64,000 bases of DNA from Thermoanaerobaculales bacterium (GCA_035358815.1 DAOPQC010000006.1:148331-212330); one strand, 5' to 3'. Shown: positions 36,070 to 46,835, counted from the first letter of the stretch. The notes: generated by a model from the sequence alone, not told the origin. Made by a program: numbers and translations.

Positions 36070-36864
36070 ATGAGGAAGGTATGTCTTTTCGTCGCGCTCA
36101 GCCTCGTCCTCGCGGTGCCCAGCTTCGCCGAAGATCCCGGCAAGGGCGAGCCGTCCGTCCCCAACCCGGGCGCGCCCGAAGCGACGGGTGGACCCGATGG
36201 ATTCGGCTATCAGTTCATCGACAACAATGAGACAACCGGCCTGCCGCCGACCTACAGCCTGGTCGACATCTCGACCACCGGCACCGCCCTGGGCATCGGT
36301 GACGACGAAGAGACCAACGTCACTCTCCCGTTCGCCTTCCCCTTCTACGGCGTCGGCACCAACATGATCCGCGTCGGCAACAACGGCGGCCTCCTGGTCG
36401 GGGTGACCACCGGCGACCTCTGGGCCGGCAACACGTGCCCCCAACCCGTCACCAGCCCGGATGCGCCGCTCATCATGGCGTTCTGGGACGACATGGACGA
36501 CGAGACCGGCAACGTCTACTGGCAGGCGTTCAACCCCTGCCCACACCCCGACTGCGACAGCCAGTGTGCCGTGTTCGAGTGGTACGACCGCCCCCACTAC
36601 AGCAACACCGGCAGCGCGACCTTCGAGGCCATCCTCTGCGACAACGGCGACATCCTGTTCCAGTACGCGGATGTGGTCTTCGGCGACCCGGCCAACATGG
36701 ACAACGGTGTCTCGGCGACGGTGGGCATCGAGGACGAGGGCCAGAACGCGGCCTACTTCCTCCCATACTCCTGCAACCAGGCGGTCATCACCGACGGTCT
36801 CGCGATCAAGTACACCCTGGGTCCGATCATCCCGGTCGAGCTGCAGAGCTTCAACATCGACTAA
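36070..36864 (+). CDS. Small secreted beta-sandwich protein
   Basis: 264 aa. Signal peptide MRKVCLFVALSLVLAVPSFA. A beta-rich domain with TGTALGIGDDEETNVTLPF and FPFYGVGTNMIRVGNNGGLL, then PDAPLIMAFWDDMDDETGNV and a Cys-rich strand pair (PCPHPDCDSQC). This pattern is found at the ends of large secreted proteases and adhesins of the Acidobacteria/planctomycete type. It ends IPVELQSFNID, resembling the start of a C-terminal sorting tail. ATG 36070 is set by GGAGG 5 nt upstream. Role unknown. Confidence 0.65.
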   Translation: MRKVCLFVALSLVLAVPSFAEDPGKGEPSVPNPGAPEATGGPDGFGYQFIDNNETTGLPPTYSLVDISTTGTALGIGDDEETNVTLPFAFPFYGVGTNMIRVGNNGGLLVGVTTGDLWAGNTCPQPVTSPDAPLIMAFWDDMDDETGNVYWQAFNPCPHPDCDSQCAVFEWYDRPHYSNTGSATFEAILCDNGDILFQYADVVFGDPANMDNGVSATVGIEDEGQNAAYFLPYSCNQAVITDGLAIKYTLGPIIPVELQSFNID

Positions 36865-36892
36865 CGAGCCAGCCTCCCGCATTCAACGCCAA

Positions 36893-36925
36893 GGGCCGGT
36901 GGTATCCCCGCCGGCCCGTTCTATT
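36893..36925 (+). terminator. Candidate terminator between convergent genes
   Basis: GGGCCGG pairs with CCGGCCC across a 10-nt loop, followed by GTTCTATT. The stem is strong; the T tract is weak, so this may act in both directions. Confidence 0.45.
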
Positions 36926-37019
36926 GACGCACGATCTCCCGAGTCGCCGACATCACCGGACGGGGAGCGCCGCCTCACCGGAATGACGGAGCCTGGCAGC
37001 GCGGGCGCGCGACGCGGGG

Positions 37020-38426
37020 CTACTCGTGGACGGACTGCAGCATGTCGTAGGCGCCGCTGGCGCCGCCCGGGCGGTAGTCCGCGAGCACGATCGAGTGGAC
37101 CTTGTCCCAGTTCACGACCCCCTGCGGCGTGATTTCGACCGAGAAACTCGCCGTCTCGCCCTGCGCCAGGTTCGAGATCGATCGGAAGGTGGCGGAGCGC
37201 ACCCAGCGGCCGGTGTCGCCGACGTGGGCCTCCTCGTAGACGATGACGTGCAGCGCGGCGTTGTTGGCAGAGCCCAGCGTGACGCCGCTCGCGTTCGTCA
37301 GCGCGATCTCGAAATGGAGTGAGTTGCCGACCCGCTCCCGCTCGACCTCGAGCTTGGCCGCGGCGGGCCGCTGCAGGGCCGCGTCGACCATGTTCCGGTA
37401 GCGCTGGAGGAAGGCGACCGAGCCGTTGCTGATCTGGTCCCCGCTGTCGACCATGATCAGCGGCAGGTAGACCGAGCCGCCGCTGCCCCAGGCCGCCCAC
37501 CAGCGGCTGATCCGGTTGCCGGCCGGGTTGTCGACGTCGTACTCGATGAAGACCACGGGATCGCCGGCGTACTCGTCCGCGAGCTGGTCGACCACCGGAC
37601 CGGCGGCCGCGCAGATCGGTCAGCCGGGGCGCATGAACGCCTCGAAGACGACGAAGCGAGGCGCGAGCGGGGCCTCGATCGGCCCGTCGAGCTGGGCCGG
37701 GATGAAGATGGCGTCGCCCGACAGGTTGTCGACCACCGAGGCGTATGCGAAGAAGCGGCCGCCTTCGGTCGAGGTCCGAACGAGGGCATAGCCGTCCTCG
37801 ACTGCCTCGCTGGTCACGAGCGTGAAGACCGCCGGGACCTGCCGCATCTCGTACGGCCGCAGCGTGACCGGCACGGAGCCGAGCAGGGCGGCGGAGGCCG
37901 TGTACAGGTCGACCTCCAGCGCCAGCGAGGCATCGGTCGTGTTCACGAACCCGACGTTCGTGCGGTACGACTCCGAGCTCGAAAGCTGCATGAGGACGTA
38001 GTCGTTGCCGTGCTCGGCCGCTTTCTCGGCCTCGTACGCCGGGATGTACTGGCCGTAAGTCCCGTCCGGGTTGGTGTTGAAGGTCCTCGAGGTCGCCAGG
38101 ATCGCCCCCTGGACAGCGGTCAGACGCAGCGCCCCGCTGCCGGTGAAGCCGAACACCGCGTCGACCACGTCGGCCAGGCGCAGGCTCTCACCCGCTTCCA
38201 CGGAGAACGTTGCCGAGAGCGGGTCGCTGTTCGCTGTCCTCTCCTCGAGCAGCTCGACGGTGAAGGACGCCGGCGCGTCGCCCCGCGCCTTCACCTCCAG
38301 ATCGGTGCGCCACACCGTGCCGCCGGCGCCACTGTTGTGCGCCGCCGCCGGCACGTAGAGCTCCTGCGCGCCCGCCACCGACGCGACAAGGGCAACCAAC
38401 CACCATGCGCGCAGCGCTCTCGTCAC
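37020..38426 (-). CDS. Secreted thioredoxin-like protein with in-frame UGA (candidate selenoprotein, UxxC)
   Basis: 468 aa if TGA at 37622-37620 is read as selenocysteine. Signal peptide MTRALRAWWLVALVASVAGA. Residues about 22-255 are a beta-sandwich domain (YVPAAAHNSGAGGTVWRTDL). Then FEAFMRPG-U269-PIC272, i.e. the UxxC form of the thioredoxin CxxC, then GPVVDQLADEYAG, strand VVFIEYDVD and a cis-Pro segment YLPLIM, and a C-terminal beta domain of 115 residues. Both sides of the TGA are in the same frame, in continuous homology to the fold. A hairpin sits 18 nt after TGA, GGUCC in its loop. GTG 38426 has GGGAGG 5 nt upstream. Alternatives: Cys-to-stop mutation or sequencing error. Confidence 0.7.
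37590..37608 (-). promoter_or_regulatory. Bacterial SECIS-like hairpin in the thioredoxin-like gene
   Basis: RNA GGCCGCC-GGUCC-GGUGGUC: a 7-bp stem with two G-U pairs, and a GGUCC apical loop. The loop begins 18 nt after the UGA. The Escherichia coli fdhF SECIS has its GGUC loop at the same distance. The first loop base is G, as the bacterial SECIS model requires. The hairpin lies inside the coding frame, as in all bacterial SECIS. Confidence 0.6.
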
Positions 38427-38683
38427 GCCTGCCTCCCCCCGAGGTGAACGACCGCGACCGGTCGCACCTCCCACGGCTCCCGATCGGCCACTCACTCGCC
38501 TCCCCAGAATGCTACCTCAGCTCGGGGAGAGGTCCCGAGACCCGCTCCTCGAGGGCCTCCTGCTCGACCGCGCCGTCACCCTCCGCGGGCATCGCGATTC
38601 GCCGGGCTCCAGAAGCGTCTGGACACATCGGCGGAATGGCGTACCCGCCAGGCACCTTTTCGGCGGGTGCTACCCTCGACGCG

Positions 38684-38714
38684 CTGGAACGGAGAACTCT
38701 GTCCCTCGTTCCAG
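38684..38714 (+). other. Inverted repeat upstream of the DUF885 gene
   Basis: CTGGAAC-G-GAG pairs with CTC-GTTCCAG across a 10-nt loop, a 10-bp stem with a bulged G, 45 nt before the DUF885 start. Could be an operator or a leader hairpin; no T run. Nothing else is seen in the 332-bp gap (38427-38758). Confidence 0.4.
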
Positions 38715-38758
38715 CACAGGGGCGCCGTGCAGTCGTTGGCCCGAGCCTCGGAGGGGTG

Positions 38759-40582
38759 ATGCCCATTTCGACCCGCAAACGGGTTCTCCTGGTCACCGGT
38801 GGCGCGCTCATCGTCGCCGCCGGCTGGTCGCTCTACGCGACACTGGTCGGCCGGCCCTTTCGCGAGGCTCATCTGCAGCAGCGGGTCGCGCTCGACCTCT
38901 TCTGGGACGACCCGGACATGGTCGCCCGCGGAGGGATCGGGAACGGCTCCTTCTGGGACCGATGGAGCTCCCGCTTCACCGACGACTCCCCTGCGCGCAC
39001 CGAGCGCCTCGCCGCACGCAAGCGGCACCTGCTCGAGCTCCTTCGCTCCTACCCTCTCCCCGCGCCGGGCACGAAGGAACGGCTCTCGCGCGACATCGTC
39101 GACTGGTATCTCGACTCCGAGGTTCGCGGCGAGCCGTTCCGGTATCACAACTACCTCGTCGCGAGCTACGAAGGCGCACAGGCGTCGGTGCTCGAGATTC
39201 TGACGGAGCTGCACCCGCTCGGGACGGCGGCCGGCGCCGAAGCCTACGTCGCCCGCTTGCGCGCCGTACCCGCCAAGGTGGATGGGATTCTCGCCGGGCT
39301 CCAATACCGCGCGGATCGCGACATCATTGCCCCGCGCTGGTCGCTCGAGAAGGTCGAGGATCAGATCGAGCGCTTCGTGGCACCCCGGCCGAGCGAGAAC
39401 GTGCTCTGCACCACCTTCGCGCGCAAGACGGAGGAGAGCGTCGGCCTGTCGGCCGCCAGGCGCGAGGAGCTGCTGCAGGCGTGCAAACACGAGGTCGATG
39501 CGGGCGTCGTTCCGGCGTACCGGCGGCTGCTCTCGGAGGTCCGCGCTCTCGAGGCCAGGAGCCCCGCGGGCGATGGCGTCTGGCGACTGCCCGACGGCGC
39601 ACGCTACTACGCGCACCTCTTGCGCAGCTACACGACGCTCGATTTGCCGGCGGCGGAGATCCACGCGATCGGCCTGCGGGAGGTCGAGCGGCTGAGCAAC
39701 GAGCTCGACGCGGCGCTGCAGGAGGCCGGGCTGTCGGAAGGGACGCCGGCCTCGCGCATGCACCAACTGGCGACGCAGCCCGAGCACTGTTTTGCGTCCG
39801 GCCCCGAGGGCCGTGAGCAACTGCTGCGAGCCTACGAGGACGCCGCGCGCGAGGCCGCTCTCGGCATCGCGCCCTACTTCCTCGGGCTGCCGACAGGCGA
39901 GATCGAGGTTCGTCCGGTCCCGCCGCACGCCGAGGCCACATCGGATGCGGTGCACGGGGTCGTTCAAGGGCGCCGCATGCTGCTGTTCGTGAACACCCAC
40001 GAGCCGGAAAAGGTCCCCCGCCACTCGGTCAATACCCTCGTGCTCCACGAGACCTGGCCGGGCCACTTCGTTCAGCGCAGCATCCAGCGCTCGTTGCGTG
40101 GCGCGCCCATGATCCGGAAAGTGGTTCCGCTCACCGCGTTCGCGGAAGGCTGGGCCATGTACGCCGAGCGCCTCGGCTGGGAAGCGGGCCTCGCACGTGA
40201 TCCGGACGACAACCTGGGTCGCATCCAGTCCGAGCTCTGGCGCGCCGCGCGGCTCGTCGTCGACACCGGCCTGCACGAGAAACGCTGGTCCCGCGAGCAG
40301 GCGATCTCCTATTTCACCTCCGTCACCGGGCAGCCGGAAGGACAGGTCGAAGCGGAGGTCGAGCGCTACCTGCTCCAGCCGGGCCAGGCCTGCGCCTACA
40401 TGGTCGGGATGCTCGAGTTCCTGAGCCTGCGCGACGCGGCGCGCCACGCGCTCGGCCCGCGCTTCAGCTATCCCGAGTTTCACGAGGCGCTGCTGGAGGA
40501 CGGCCCGATGCCGCTCCCGCTGCTCAGGCAGAAGATGCAGGCCTGGCTCAGCAGCGGGGGTGCTCGCGCTGCCTCAGGTTGA
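38759..40582 (+). CDS. DUF885 family putative metalloprotease
   Basis: 607 aa. VLHETWPGHFVQ around residue 430 is the DUF885 HExxxGH motif that suggests a zinc site; WAMYAERLGWE, with an EGWAxYxE box, is also conserved. A single N-terminal helix (VLLVTGGALIVAAGWSLYA) anchors or exports it. The family members are predicted bacterial peptidases, none well characterised here. GGAGGGG precedes ATG 38759. Its last 23 bp overlap the start of the beta-helix gene, with no gap. Confidence 0.8.
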   Translation: MPISTRKRVLLVTGGALIVAAGWSLYATLVGRPFREAHLQQRVALDLFWDDPDMVARGGIGNGSFWDRWSSRFTDDSPARTERLAARKRHLLELLRSYPLPAPGTKERLSRDIVDWYLDSEVRGEPFRYHNYLVASYEGAQASVLEILTELHPLGTAAGAEAYVARLRAVPAKVDGILAGLQYRADRDIIAPRWSLEKVEDQIERFVAPRPSENVLCTTFARKTEESVGLSAARREELLQACKHEVDAGVVPAYRRLLSEVRALEARSPAGDGVWRLPDGARYYAHLLRSYTTLDLPAAEIHAIGLREVERLSNELDAALQEAGLSEGTPASRMHQLATQPEHCFASGPEGREQLLRAYEDAAREAALGIAPYFLGLPTGEIEVRPVPPHAEATSDAVHGVVQGRRMLLFVNTHEPEKVPRHSVNTLVLHETWPGHFVQRSIQRSLRGAPMIRKVVPLTAFAEGWAMYAERLGWEAGLARDPDDNLGRIQSELWRAARLVVDTGLHEKRWSREQAISYFTSVTGQPEGQVEAEVERYLLQPGQACAYMVGMLEFLSLRDAARHALGPRFSYPEFHEALLEDGPMPLPLLRQKMQAWLSSGGARAASG

Positions 40583-41489
40583 CGCCTGGCACGACTCGGG
40601 GGTCGTCGTCTCCCAGGTGCGGGCCGAGGGCAACCGGGAGGGAATCAGGACCTACGGCTCCAGCCTGGAGATCGTCGACTCCGATTTCTGCGACAACTCG
40701 AGAGGAGGGCTCTACCTCGGGAACGGATCGAGCGTGATCATCGACGGTGAGGAGATCAGGGCCAGTGGAAACGGGAGCTTCGGGCTCCTCCTCTCCGAGG
40801 CGGCGCTCCGTTCGCCCTGGCCCACCGGGGGACGTCTTGTGACGAACGACAACCCCTTCGCGGGGGTCGTGCTTCAGGGCGGCGCCGCGCTCCTCATGGG
40901 TGGGCCGCTCGAGGCGAAGCGAAACGGAGCAGGCGTACGTGTGATAGAGGGACGACTGAGCGCGACCTACGGACTGGATGCGTCGGACTGCAATATCGGG
41001 GTGCTTGCCGCTGGGCCCAACGCGGACGTCGATGTTGCGTCCCTGGCGGGCGGCGCGGACGCCTCGGTTGCGGGAAACACCGTGGACCTCTACGCAGGGG
41101 AGGGCGGGTACATCTCCTTCAACGGCATCTTGACCGGGAACACCGGCGCCGCCGTCATCGCGGAGGGCGCCGGCAGGGTGGCCCTTTCCAGCACCGACTG
41201 CCAGGGCAACGGATCCGGCCTCAACGTGCACGGGGGCACAGCCTCGATTCAGGAGTCCACGATCGCGGGCAACACGAATGGTGATGTCGACCTCAGCTTC
41301 GGCGCCAGGGCCACCTTCGATGGCACCAACGTCGTGGGCGTCGTCGTGTGCGACGGCACGGTGCTCGTTGAAGGCGACGTGACCTGCCCGGAGACGAAGG
41401 GCGAGACGGCCAGCCCAAGCCTGATGGAGCGAGTGGGGCTCCCGGGCCTCCTCTCGAGCGATTTCCCGGCATCGGAGTGGATCCCCTAG
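40560..41489 (+). CDS. Right-handed beta-helix protein, N-terminally truncated
   Basis: 309 aa. Repeating short strand units with Asn/Gly ladders (SSLEIVDSDFCDNSRGGLYL, SSVIIDGEEIRASGNGSFG, ASIQESTIAGNTNGD) indicate a parallel beta-helix as in pectate-lyase-like or adhesin repeats. The gene starts GTG inside the DUF885 end and has neither a signal peptide nor the first turns, so the coding part probably once continued upstream. Expression may rely on coupling with DUF885. Role unknown. Confidence 0.5.
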   Translation: MLALPQVDAWHDSGVVVSQVRAEGNREGIRTYGSSLEIVDSDFCDNSRGGLYLGNGSSVIIDGEEIRASGNGSFGLLLSEAALRSPWPTGGRLVTNDNPFAGVVLQGGAALLMGGPLEAKRNGAGVRVIEGRLSATYGLDASDCNIGVLAAGPNADVDVASLAGGADASVAGNTVDLYAGEGGYISFNGILTGNTGAAVIAEGAGRVALSSTDCQGNGSGLNVHGGTASIQESTIAGNTNGDVDLSFGARATFDGTNVVGVVVCDGTVLVEGDVTCPETKGETASPSLMERVGLPGLLSSDFPASEWIP

Positions 41490-41689
41490 AGGACCGTTCG
41501 AGCGGCTCCGGCCCTCTGCGCCGTCGCCCGCGTTCGCAGCCGCGGTCGGGCGTGGGTGCCGGCCGCTGCTTGGTCGCCGTCCGCTCGCCCGGCGGTCCCC
41601 TGTTCCCGCGCCCCAAGAAGGCACAACGGTCGGATCGCGTGGCGGGCACCGCCCGAGTGTCCGGCCGCTTCGCGTTGTCAGTCGGCTCG

Positions 41690-41815
41690 CTCCGCGCAGC
41701 GGGGAGGCGGACTGTGAAGGTGGTCCCCCTGCCGGGGCGGCTCTCGGCCTCGATGTGGCCCCCAGTCTCCTCGACGATCCGCTTCGAAATGCCAAGGCCG
41801 AGCCGGTGCCGCCCG
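41690..41815 (-). pseudogene. Histidine kinase C-terminal remnant (HATPase G2 region)
   Basis: On the minus strand the frame reads LGLGISKRIVEETGGHIEAE followed by SRPGRGTTFTVRLPAAR, nearly identical to the end of the receiver-kinase gene at 45681-46829 (AISKRIVEEVGGHIEVVSRP, then GEGTTFAVRLPAAK). The DNA is also similar. Only this piece remains; nothing coding for HisKA or the rest follows. It is a decayed partial duplicate of that kinase. Confidence 0.6.
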
Positions 41816-41979
41816 GCTACTGTCGGTCGGGAAAAGGCGATCGGAGACCTGCTCCCCCCATCCCCGGCGAGAGATCGAGCACAGCGGGAATGAGCGGTCG
41901 GCACCGGGTGTTGCCCCCTGTCGCAATGGCTACTTAACATTGGCGTTCCAAACCCGCTCGAGGAGAGAGGCGGCGGGAG

Positions 41980-43551
<1,572 letters not shown>

Positions 43552-43558
43552 CCTGTGT

Positions 43559-43590
43559 CACGGTCGACCGTGAACCACGGATTTCCGTGG
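43559..43590 (+). promoter_or_regulatory. Tandem palindromes CACGG-N4-CCGTG (candidate enhancer sites)
   Basis: CACGGTCGACCGTG (43559-43572) and CCACGGATTTCCGTGG (43575-43590) share CACGG-N4-CCGTG with centres 17 bp apart. They lie 69-100 bp upstream of a sigma-54 promoter, the usual place for enhancer-binding protein sites, and right after the regulator gene. Confidence 0.65.
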
Positions 43591-43658
43591 CTTCCGGCGC
43601 ACCGCCGATATCACCGTAACAAACTGCCAGTCAACAACATGACTGCATTTCTCCGAGG

Positions 43659-43674
43659 TGGCACGCTGTCTGCA
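43659..43674 (+). promoter_or_regulatory. Sigma-54 (-24/-12) promoter of the multicopper oxidase
   Basis: TGGCACGCTGTCTGCA matches TGGCAC-N5-TTGCA except for one base, with the GG and GC doublets 12 bp apart as RpoN requires. About 105 nt before the oxidase start. Confidence 0.75.
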
Positions 43675-43779
43675 AAGCGCGCTTGACGATTGGCCGGGTC
43701 GTGCGACGGCCGGGCCCCGGATGCGGAAAGCTCGCTCGATGGTGGGCGCGCGGAGACCGCACCCAACGAGGAGTGTTTG

Positions 43780-45447
43780 ATGAGTCACCAGATTCCTGAA
43801 TCGGCCGAAGTGCACGCGCATCCTCGGGCGGCGGGCCGCTCGCTCGCCGCAGTGCTCGCGACGACCTTCGTCGTGGCAGCGTCCGCGCTGGCGCAGGCCG
43901 GCAGCCCGCCGCTGACGAAGTACGTCGACCCGCTGCCCATCCCCTCCGTCCATGTCCCGGTGGCCACCGGCGCCGTCACCGAGTACGAGGTGAACATGGA
44001 GCAGGTCACCCAGCAGCTGCACAGCGAGCTGCCGCCGACCACCCTGTGGACCTACAGCGGCGTCTACCCCGGCCCGACCTTCGAGACCCGCCGCGGCGAG
44101 GTGGTGCAGGTGACGTGGACCAGCTCCCTCCCTGACACCCACATCCTGCCGGTCGACTACACGCTGCCCGACATGCTCCACGGCGAGCCCGAGGTGCGCA
44201 CCGTCGTCCACCGCCACGGCGGGCTGCAGCCGGGCATCTTCGACGGCGGGCCCGACGACTGGTTCACCCCCGACTTCAGCGAGGTCGGGCACACCTACTC
44301 GGGCAACGTCTACACCTACCCGAACGAGCAGCCGGCTGCGACCATCTGGTACCACGACCACGCTTCCGGCTTGACTCGCCTCAACGTGTACGCGGGGCTG
44401 GCCGGCTTCTGGATCATCAGGGACGATGAGGAGGATGTCCTCAACCTGCCCAGCGGCCCCTACGAGATTCCGATCGTGATCCAGGACCGCACGTTCAACG
44501 AGGACGGCTCGCTGTTCTACCCCTCGGAAGGCCGCTGGCCCAAGAACCACCCGGTGTGGGTGAAGCACTTCCTGGGCGACACGGCGGTTGTGAACGGCAA
44601 GGTCTGGCCGTACCTCGATGTCGAGCCCCGGAAGTACCGTTTCCGCCTGCTCAACGGCTCGAATTCCCGGTTCTACAACCTGTACTTCAGCAACGGCCTG
44701 AGGTTCTACCAGATCGGCACCGACACCGGGCTGATGGAGACGCCGGTCAGGGCGAACGGCATCAACATGGATCCGGGCGAGCGCGCCGACATCGTGGTCG
44801 ACTTCAGCCGCTACGCGGGCCAGACCATCCGTCTCCTCAACTCCGAGTTCGAGAACGACCCCGACCTCCCGGAGATCATGGAGTTCCGCGTCGGCTCCAC
44901 CCCGGTCGAGGACACCAGCAGCCTGCCGAGCTTCCTGCGCGACGTCGAGTACTACGACCCCAACGAGGCGGTCATCACCCGCGACGTCACGGTCGAGATG
45001 ATGATGGATGAGAGCGGCGACCCGATCATGATGCTGCTCGACGGCAAGATGCGCGACGAGCCCGTCACCGAGATCGCGCAGGCCGGTTCCATCGAGGTGT
45101 GGCGGATCATCAACATCGAGCCCGAGACCCACCCGATCCACCTCCACCTGTCCGACTTCCAGGTGCTCGGCCGGCAGGAGCTCGACGCCAAGGGCTACGC
45201 GGCGGCACTCATGGAGTATCGCGAGGGCATGGCGCCCAAGCCGGTGCTGGAGGACTTCCTCGAAGGGGATTTCGAGGGCCCGCAGAAGTACGAGCGCGGC
45301 AACAAGGACACCGTGCAGGCGAACGAGGAGAGCGTGACGACCATCGTCGTCAAGTTCGGCGAGTTCACCGGTGACAGCGTCTGGCACTGCCACATCCTCG
45401 AGCACGAGGACAACGACATGATGCGGCCCCTCCGCGTCATTCCCTGA
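43780..45447 (+). CDS. Secreted multicopper oxidase (CotA/bilirubin oxidase type)
   Basis: 555 aa. Signal peptide region residues 20-40 (AAVLATTFVVAASALAQ). All copper motifs are present: HRHG (His144, His146), HDH (His192, His194), HPIHLH (451-456) and HCHILEHEDNDM (536-547) with Met547 as axial ligand for T1 copper. Uses O2 to oxidise phenolics, metals (Mn, Cu(I), Fe) or bilirubin-like substrates; the actual substrate is not evident. GAGGAG lies 8 nt upstream. The regulator upstream and the sigma-54 promoter suggest inducible expression. Confidence 0.92.
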   Translation: MSHQIPESAEVHAHPRAAGRSLAAVLATTFVVAASALAQAGSPPLTKYVDPLPIPSVHVPVATGAVTEYEVNMEQVTQQLHSELPPTTLWTYSGVYPGPTFETRRGEVVQVTWTSSLPDTHILPVDYTLPDMLHGEPEVRTVVHRHGGLQPGIFDGGPDDWFTPDFSEVGHTYSGNVYTYPNEQPAATIWYHDHASGLTRLNVYAGLAGFWIIRDDEEDVLNLPSGPYEIPIVIQDRTFNEDGSLFYPSEGRWPKNHPVWVKHFLGDTAVVNGKVWPYLDVEPRKYRFRLLNGSNSRFYNLYFSNGLRFYQIGTDTGLMETPVRANGINMDPGERADIVVDFSRYAGQTIRLLNSEFENDPDLPEIMEFRVGSTPVEDTSSLPSFLRDVEYYDPNEAVITRDVTVEMMMDESGDPIMMLLDGKMRDEPVTEIAQAGSIEVWRIINIEPETHPIHLHLSDFQVLGRQELDAKGYAAALMEYREGMAPKPVLEDFLEGDFEGPQKYERGNKDTVQANEESVTTIVVKFGEFTGDSVWHCHILEHEDNDMMRPLRVIP

Positions 45448-45680
45448 CCCCTGACCTGACCGTGCCTCCGGCGGCCGTCGCCCCCGCGCGGCGGCCGCCG
45501 CCTCTCATCGCCCTTGCTGGCACCCCCGGTTGCCCGTCTCCCTGCGTCTCGCACATGAACGACCCCGGTACAGCACGGCTTCACATCCGACCAGGAGACG
45601 GTACTCCTCGACCAACGGTCCCGAGGCCACGGTCGAGGGTTGCGCAGTAAGGAGCAGGGTTCCGGGAGGGGCCGGCAGAT

Positions 45681-46829
45681 TCAGGCGCCCTGACGCTTGG
45701 CGGCGGGGAGGCGGACCGCGAAGGTCGTGCCTTCGCCGGGCCGGCTCACGACCTCGATGTGACCGCCGACCTCCTCGACGATCCGCTTCGAGATCGCGAG
45801 GCCGAGCCCGGTGCCGCCCTGGGTCTTGGTGGTGAAGAAGGGATCGAAGATGTGCTCCCGGACGTCGTCCGGGATGCCCTCGCCGTTGTCCTCCACCGCC
45901 ACCCTCACCCACCCCTCGGCCTGGTCCGGGCCGAGTGAGACCGCGATCCGGTTCTCGCTCCGGGGACGGTCCGGGAGCGCCTGCAGCGCGTTGACCAGCA
46001 GGTTGGTCATCACCTGCCCGAGCTTGTTTGGAGAGCCCTTCACCAGCGGGATCGGCCGCACGTCCATCTCGAGCATCGCCCGCTTGAGCAGTGCGCCGCG
46101 GACGAACGTGAGCGTGAGATCGACGATCTCCTTGAGGTCGGCCTGCACGTCCTCGTCGCTGCGGCGGTGGCCGAGCTCCATGCCCTTCGTGATCTCGGTG
46201 ACCTGGTCGGTGGCGGCGGCGATCTCGTCCATCTGGTGGCGGACCTTGCGGACCGTGTCGAGGTGGGAGACGAGGACGCCGCCTCCCGGGTGCAGCTCGC
46301 CGAGCAGCTGGTCGAGCCTGAGCTGGGCGAGATCGAGGCCCATCACCATCGCGGCGAGCGGGTTGCGGAGCTCGTGCGCGACGCTCGCGGCCACCACGCC
46401 GAGCGCGTACGTGCGCTCGGTCTCGATCAGCCGCGTCTCGAGCTGGTTGACCTTGCGGCGGATCTGGTAGGTCTCGATCCCGTCCCGCAGCACCGCCTTG
46501 AGCTCGTCGGGGTCCCACGGCTTGCGGATGTAGCGGCGGATCTTGCCGCGGTTGATGGCGCTGATCGCGTCGGACAGGTCCGAGTAGGCGGTGATCAGAA
46601 TCCGGATTGTCTCGGGGTACAGCTCCTGCGCGATCTCGAAGACCTCGACGCCGTTCATCCCGGGCATCCGCTGGTCGACGAGCAGGACGGCCACCTCCCG
46701 CTCCTTGAGGATCGCCAGGCCCTCGGGCCCGCTCGCGGCGGTGATGACGTCAAACTCGCCCTGGCACGTCGCCTTCAGCACCAGCAGGTTGGCGCTGTCG
46801 TCGTCCACATAGAGGACGGTCCCGGTCAC
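45681..46829 (-). CDS. Receiver-histidine kinase (PhcQ/PhcR-like)
   Basis: 382 aa. N-terminal receiver with Asp52 (VLLVDQRMPGMNG) and the box RRYIRKPWDPDELK, then a coiled-coil-like linker, H-box SVAHELRNP (His152), and HATPase with GTGLGLAISKRIVEE. The inverted order (receiver before kinase) and the KPWD box resemble PhcR/PhcQ of Ralstonia and the response-regulator kinases of lipid-derived signals. GTG 46829 has TAAGAT 6 nt upstream and no SD. It is the last gene of the minus-strand run beginning at 52491, 49 bp after the PilZ-methyltransferase. No TM segments. Confidence 0.85.
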   Translation of the reverse strand: MTGTVLYVDDDSANLLVLKATCQGEFDVITAASGPEGLAILKEREVAVLLVDQRMPGMNGVEVFEIAQELYPETIRILITAYSDLSDAISAINRGKIRRYIRKPWDPDELKAVLRDGIETYQIRRKVNQLETRLIETERTYALGVVAASVAHELRNPLAAMVMGLDLAQLRLDQLLGELHPGGGVLVSHLDTVRKVRHQMDEIAAATDQVTEITKGMELGHRRSDEDVQADLKEIVDLTLTFVRGALLKRAMLEMDVRPIPLVKGSPNKLGQVMTNLLVNALQALPDRPRSENRIAVSLGPDQAEGWVRVAVEDNGEGIPDDVREHIFDPFFTTKTQGGTGLGLAISKRIVEEVGGHIEVVSRPGEGTTFAVRLPAAKRQGA

Positions 46830-46835
46830 GTACTC

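Noticed and set aside
37020..37595. Separate 191-aa gene starting at GTG 37595
   Set aside because: It would start in the middle of a thioredoxin helix with no SD and without its active-site residues; it is better read as the continuation past UGA.
38405..38758. 118-residue N-terminal extension of the DUF885 gene
   Set aside because: Overlaps the start of the divergent thioredoxin-like gene and lacks any export signal; the ATG at 38759 has GGAGGGG and gives a hydrophobic anchor.
45448..45680. Terminator between the multicopper oxidase and the receiver-kinase
   Set aside because: A GC-rich inverted pair (GGCGGCC/GGCCGCC) is present but the loop is long and there is no T run.
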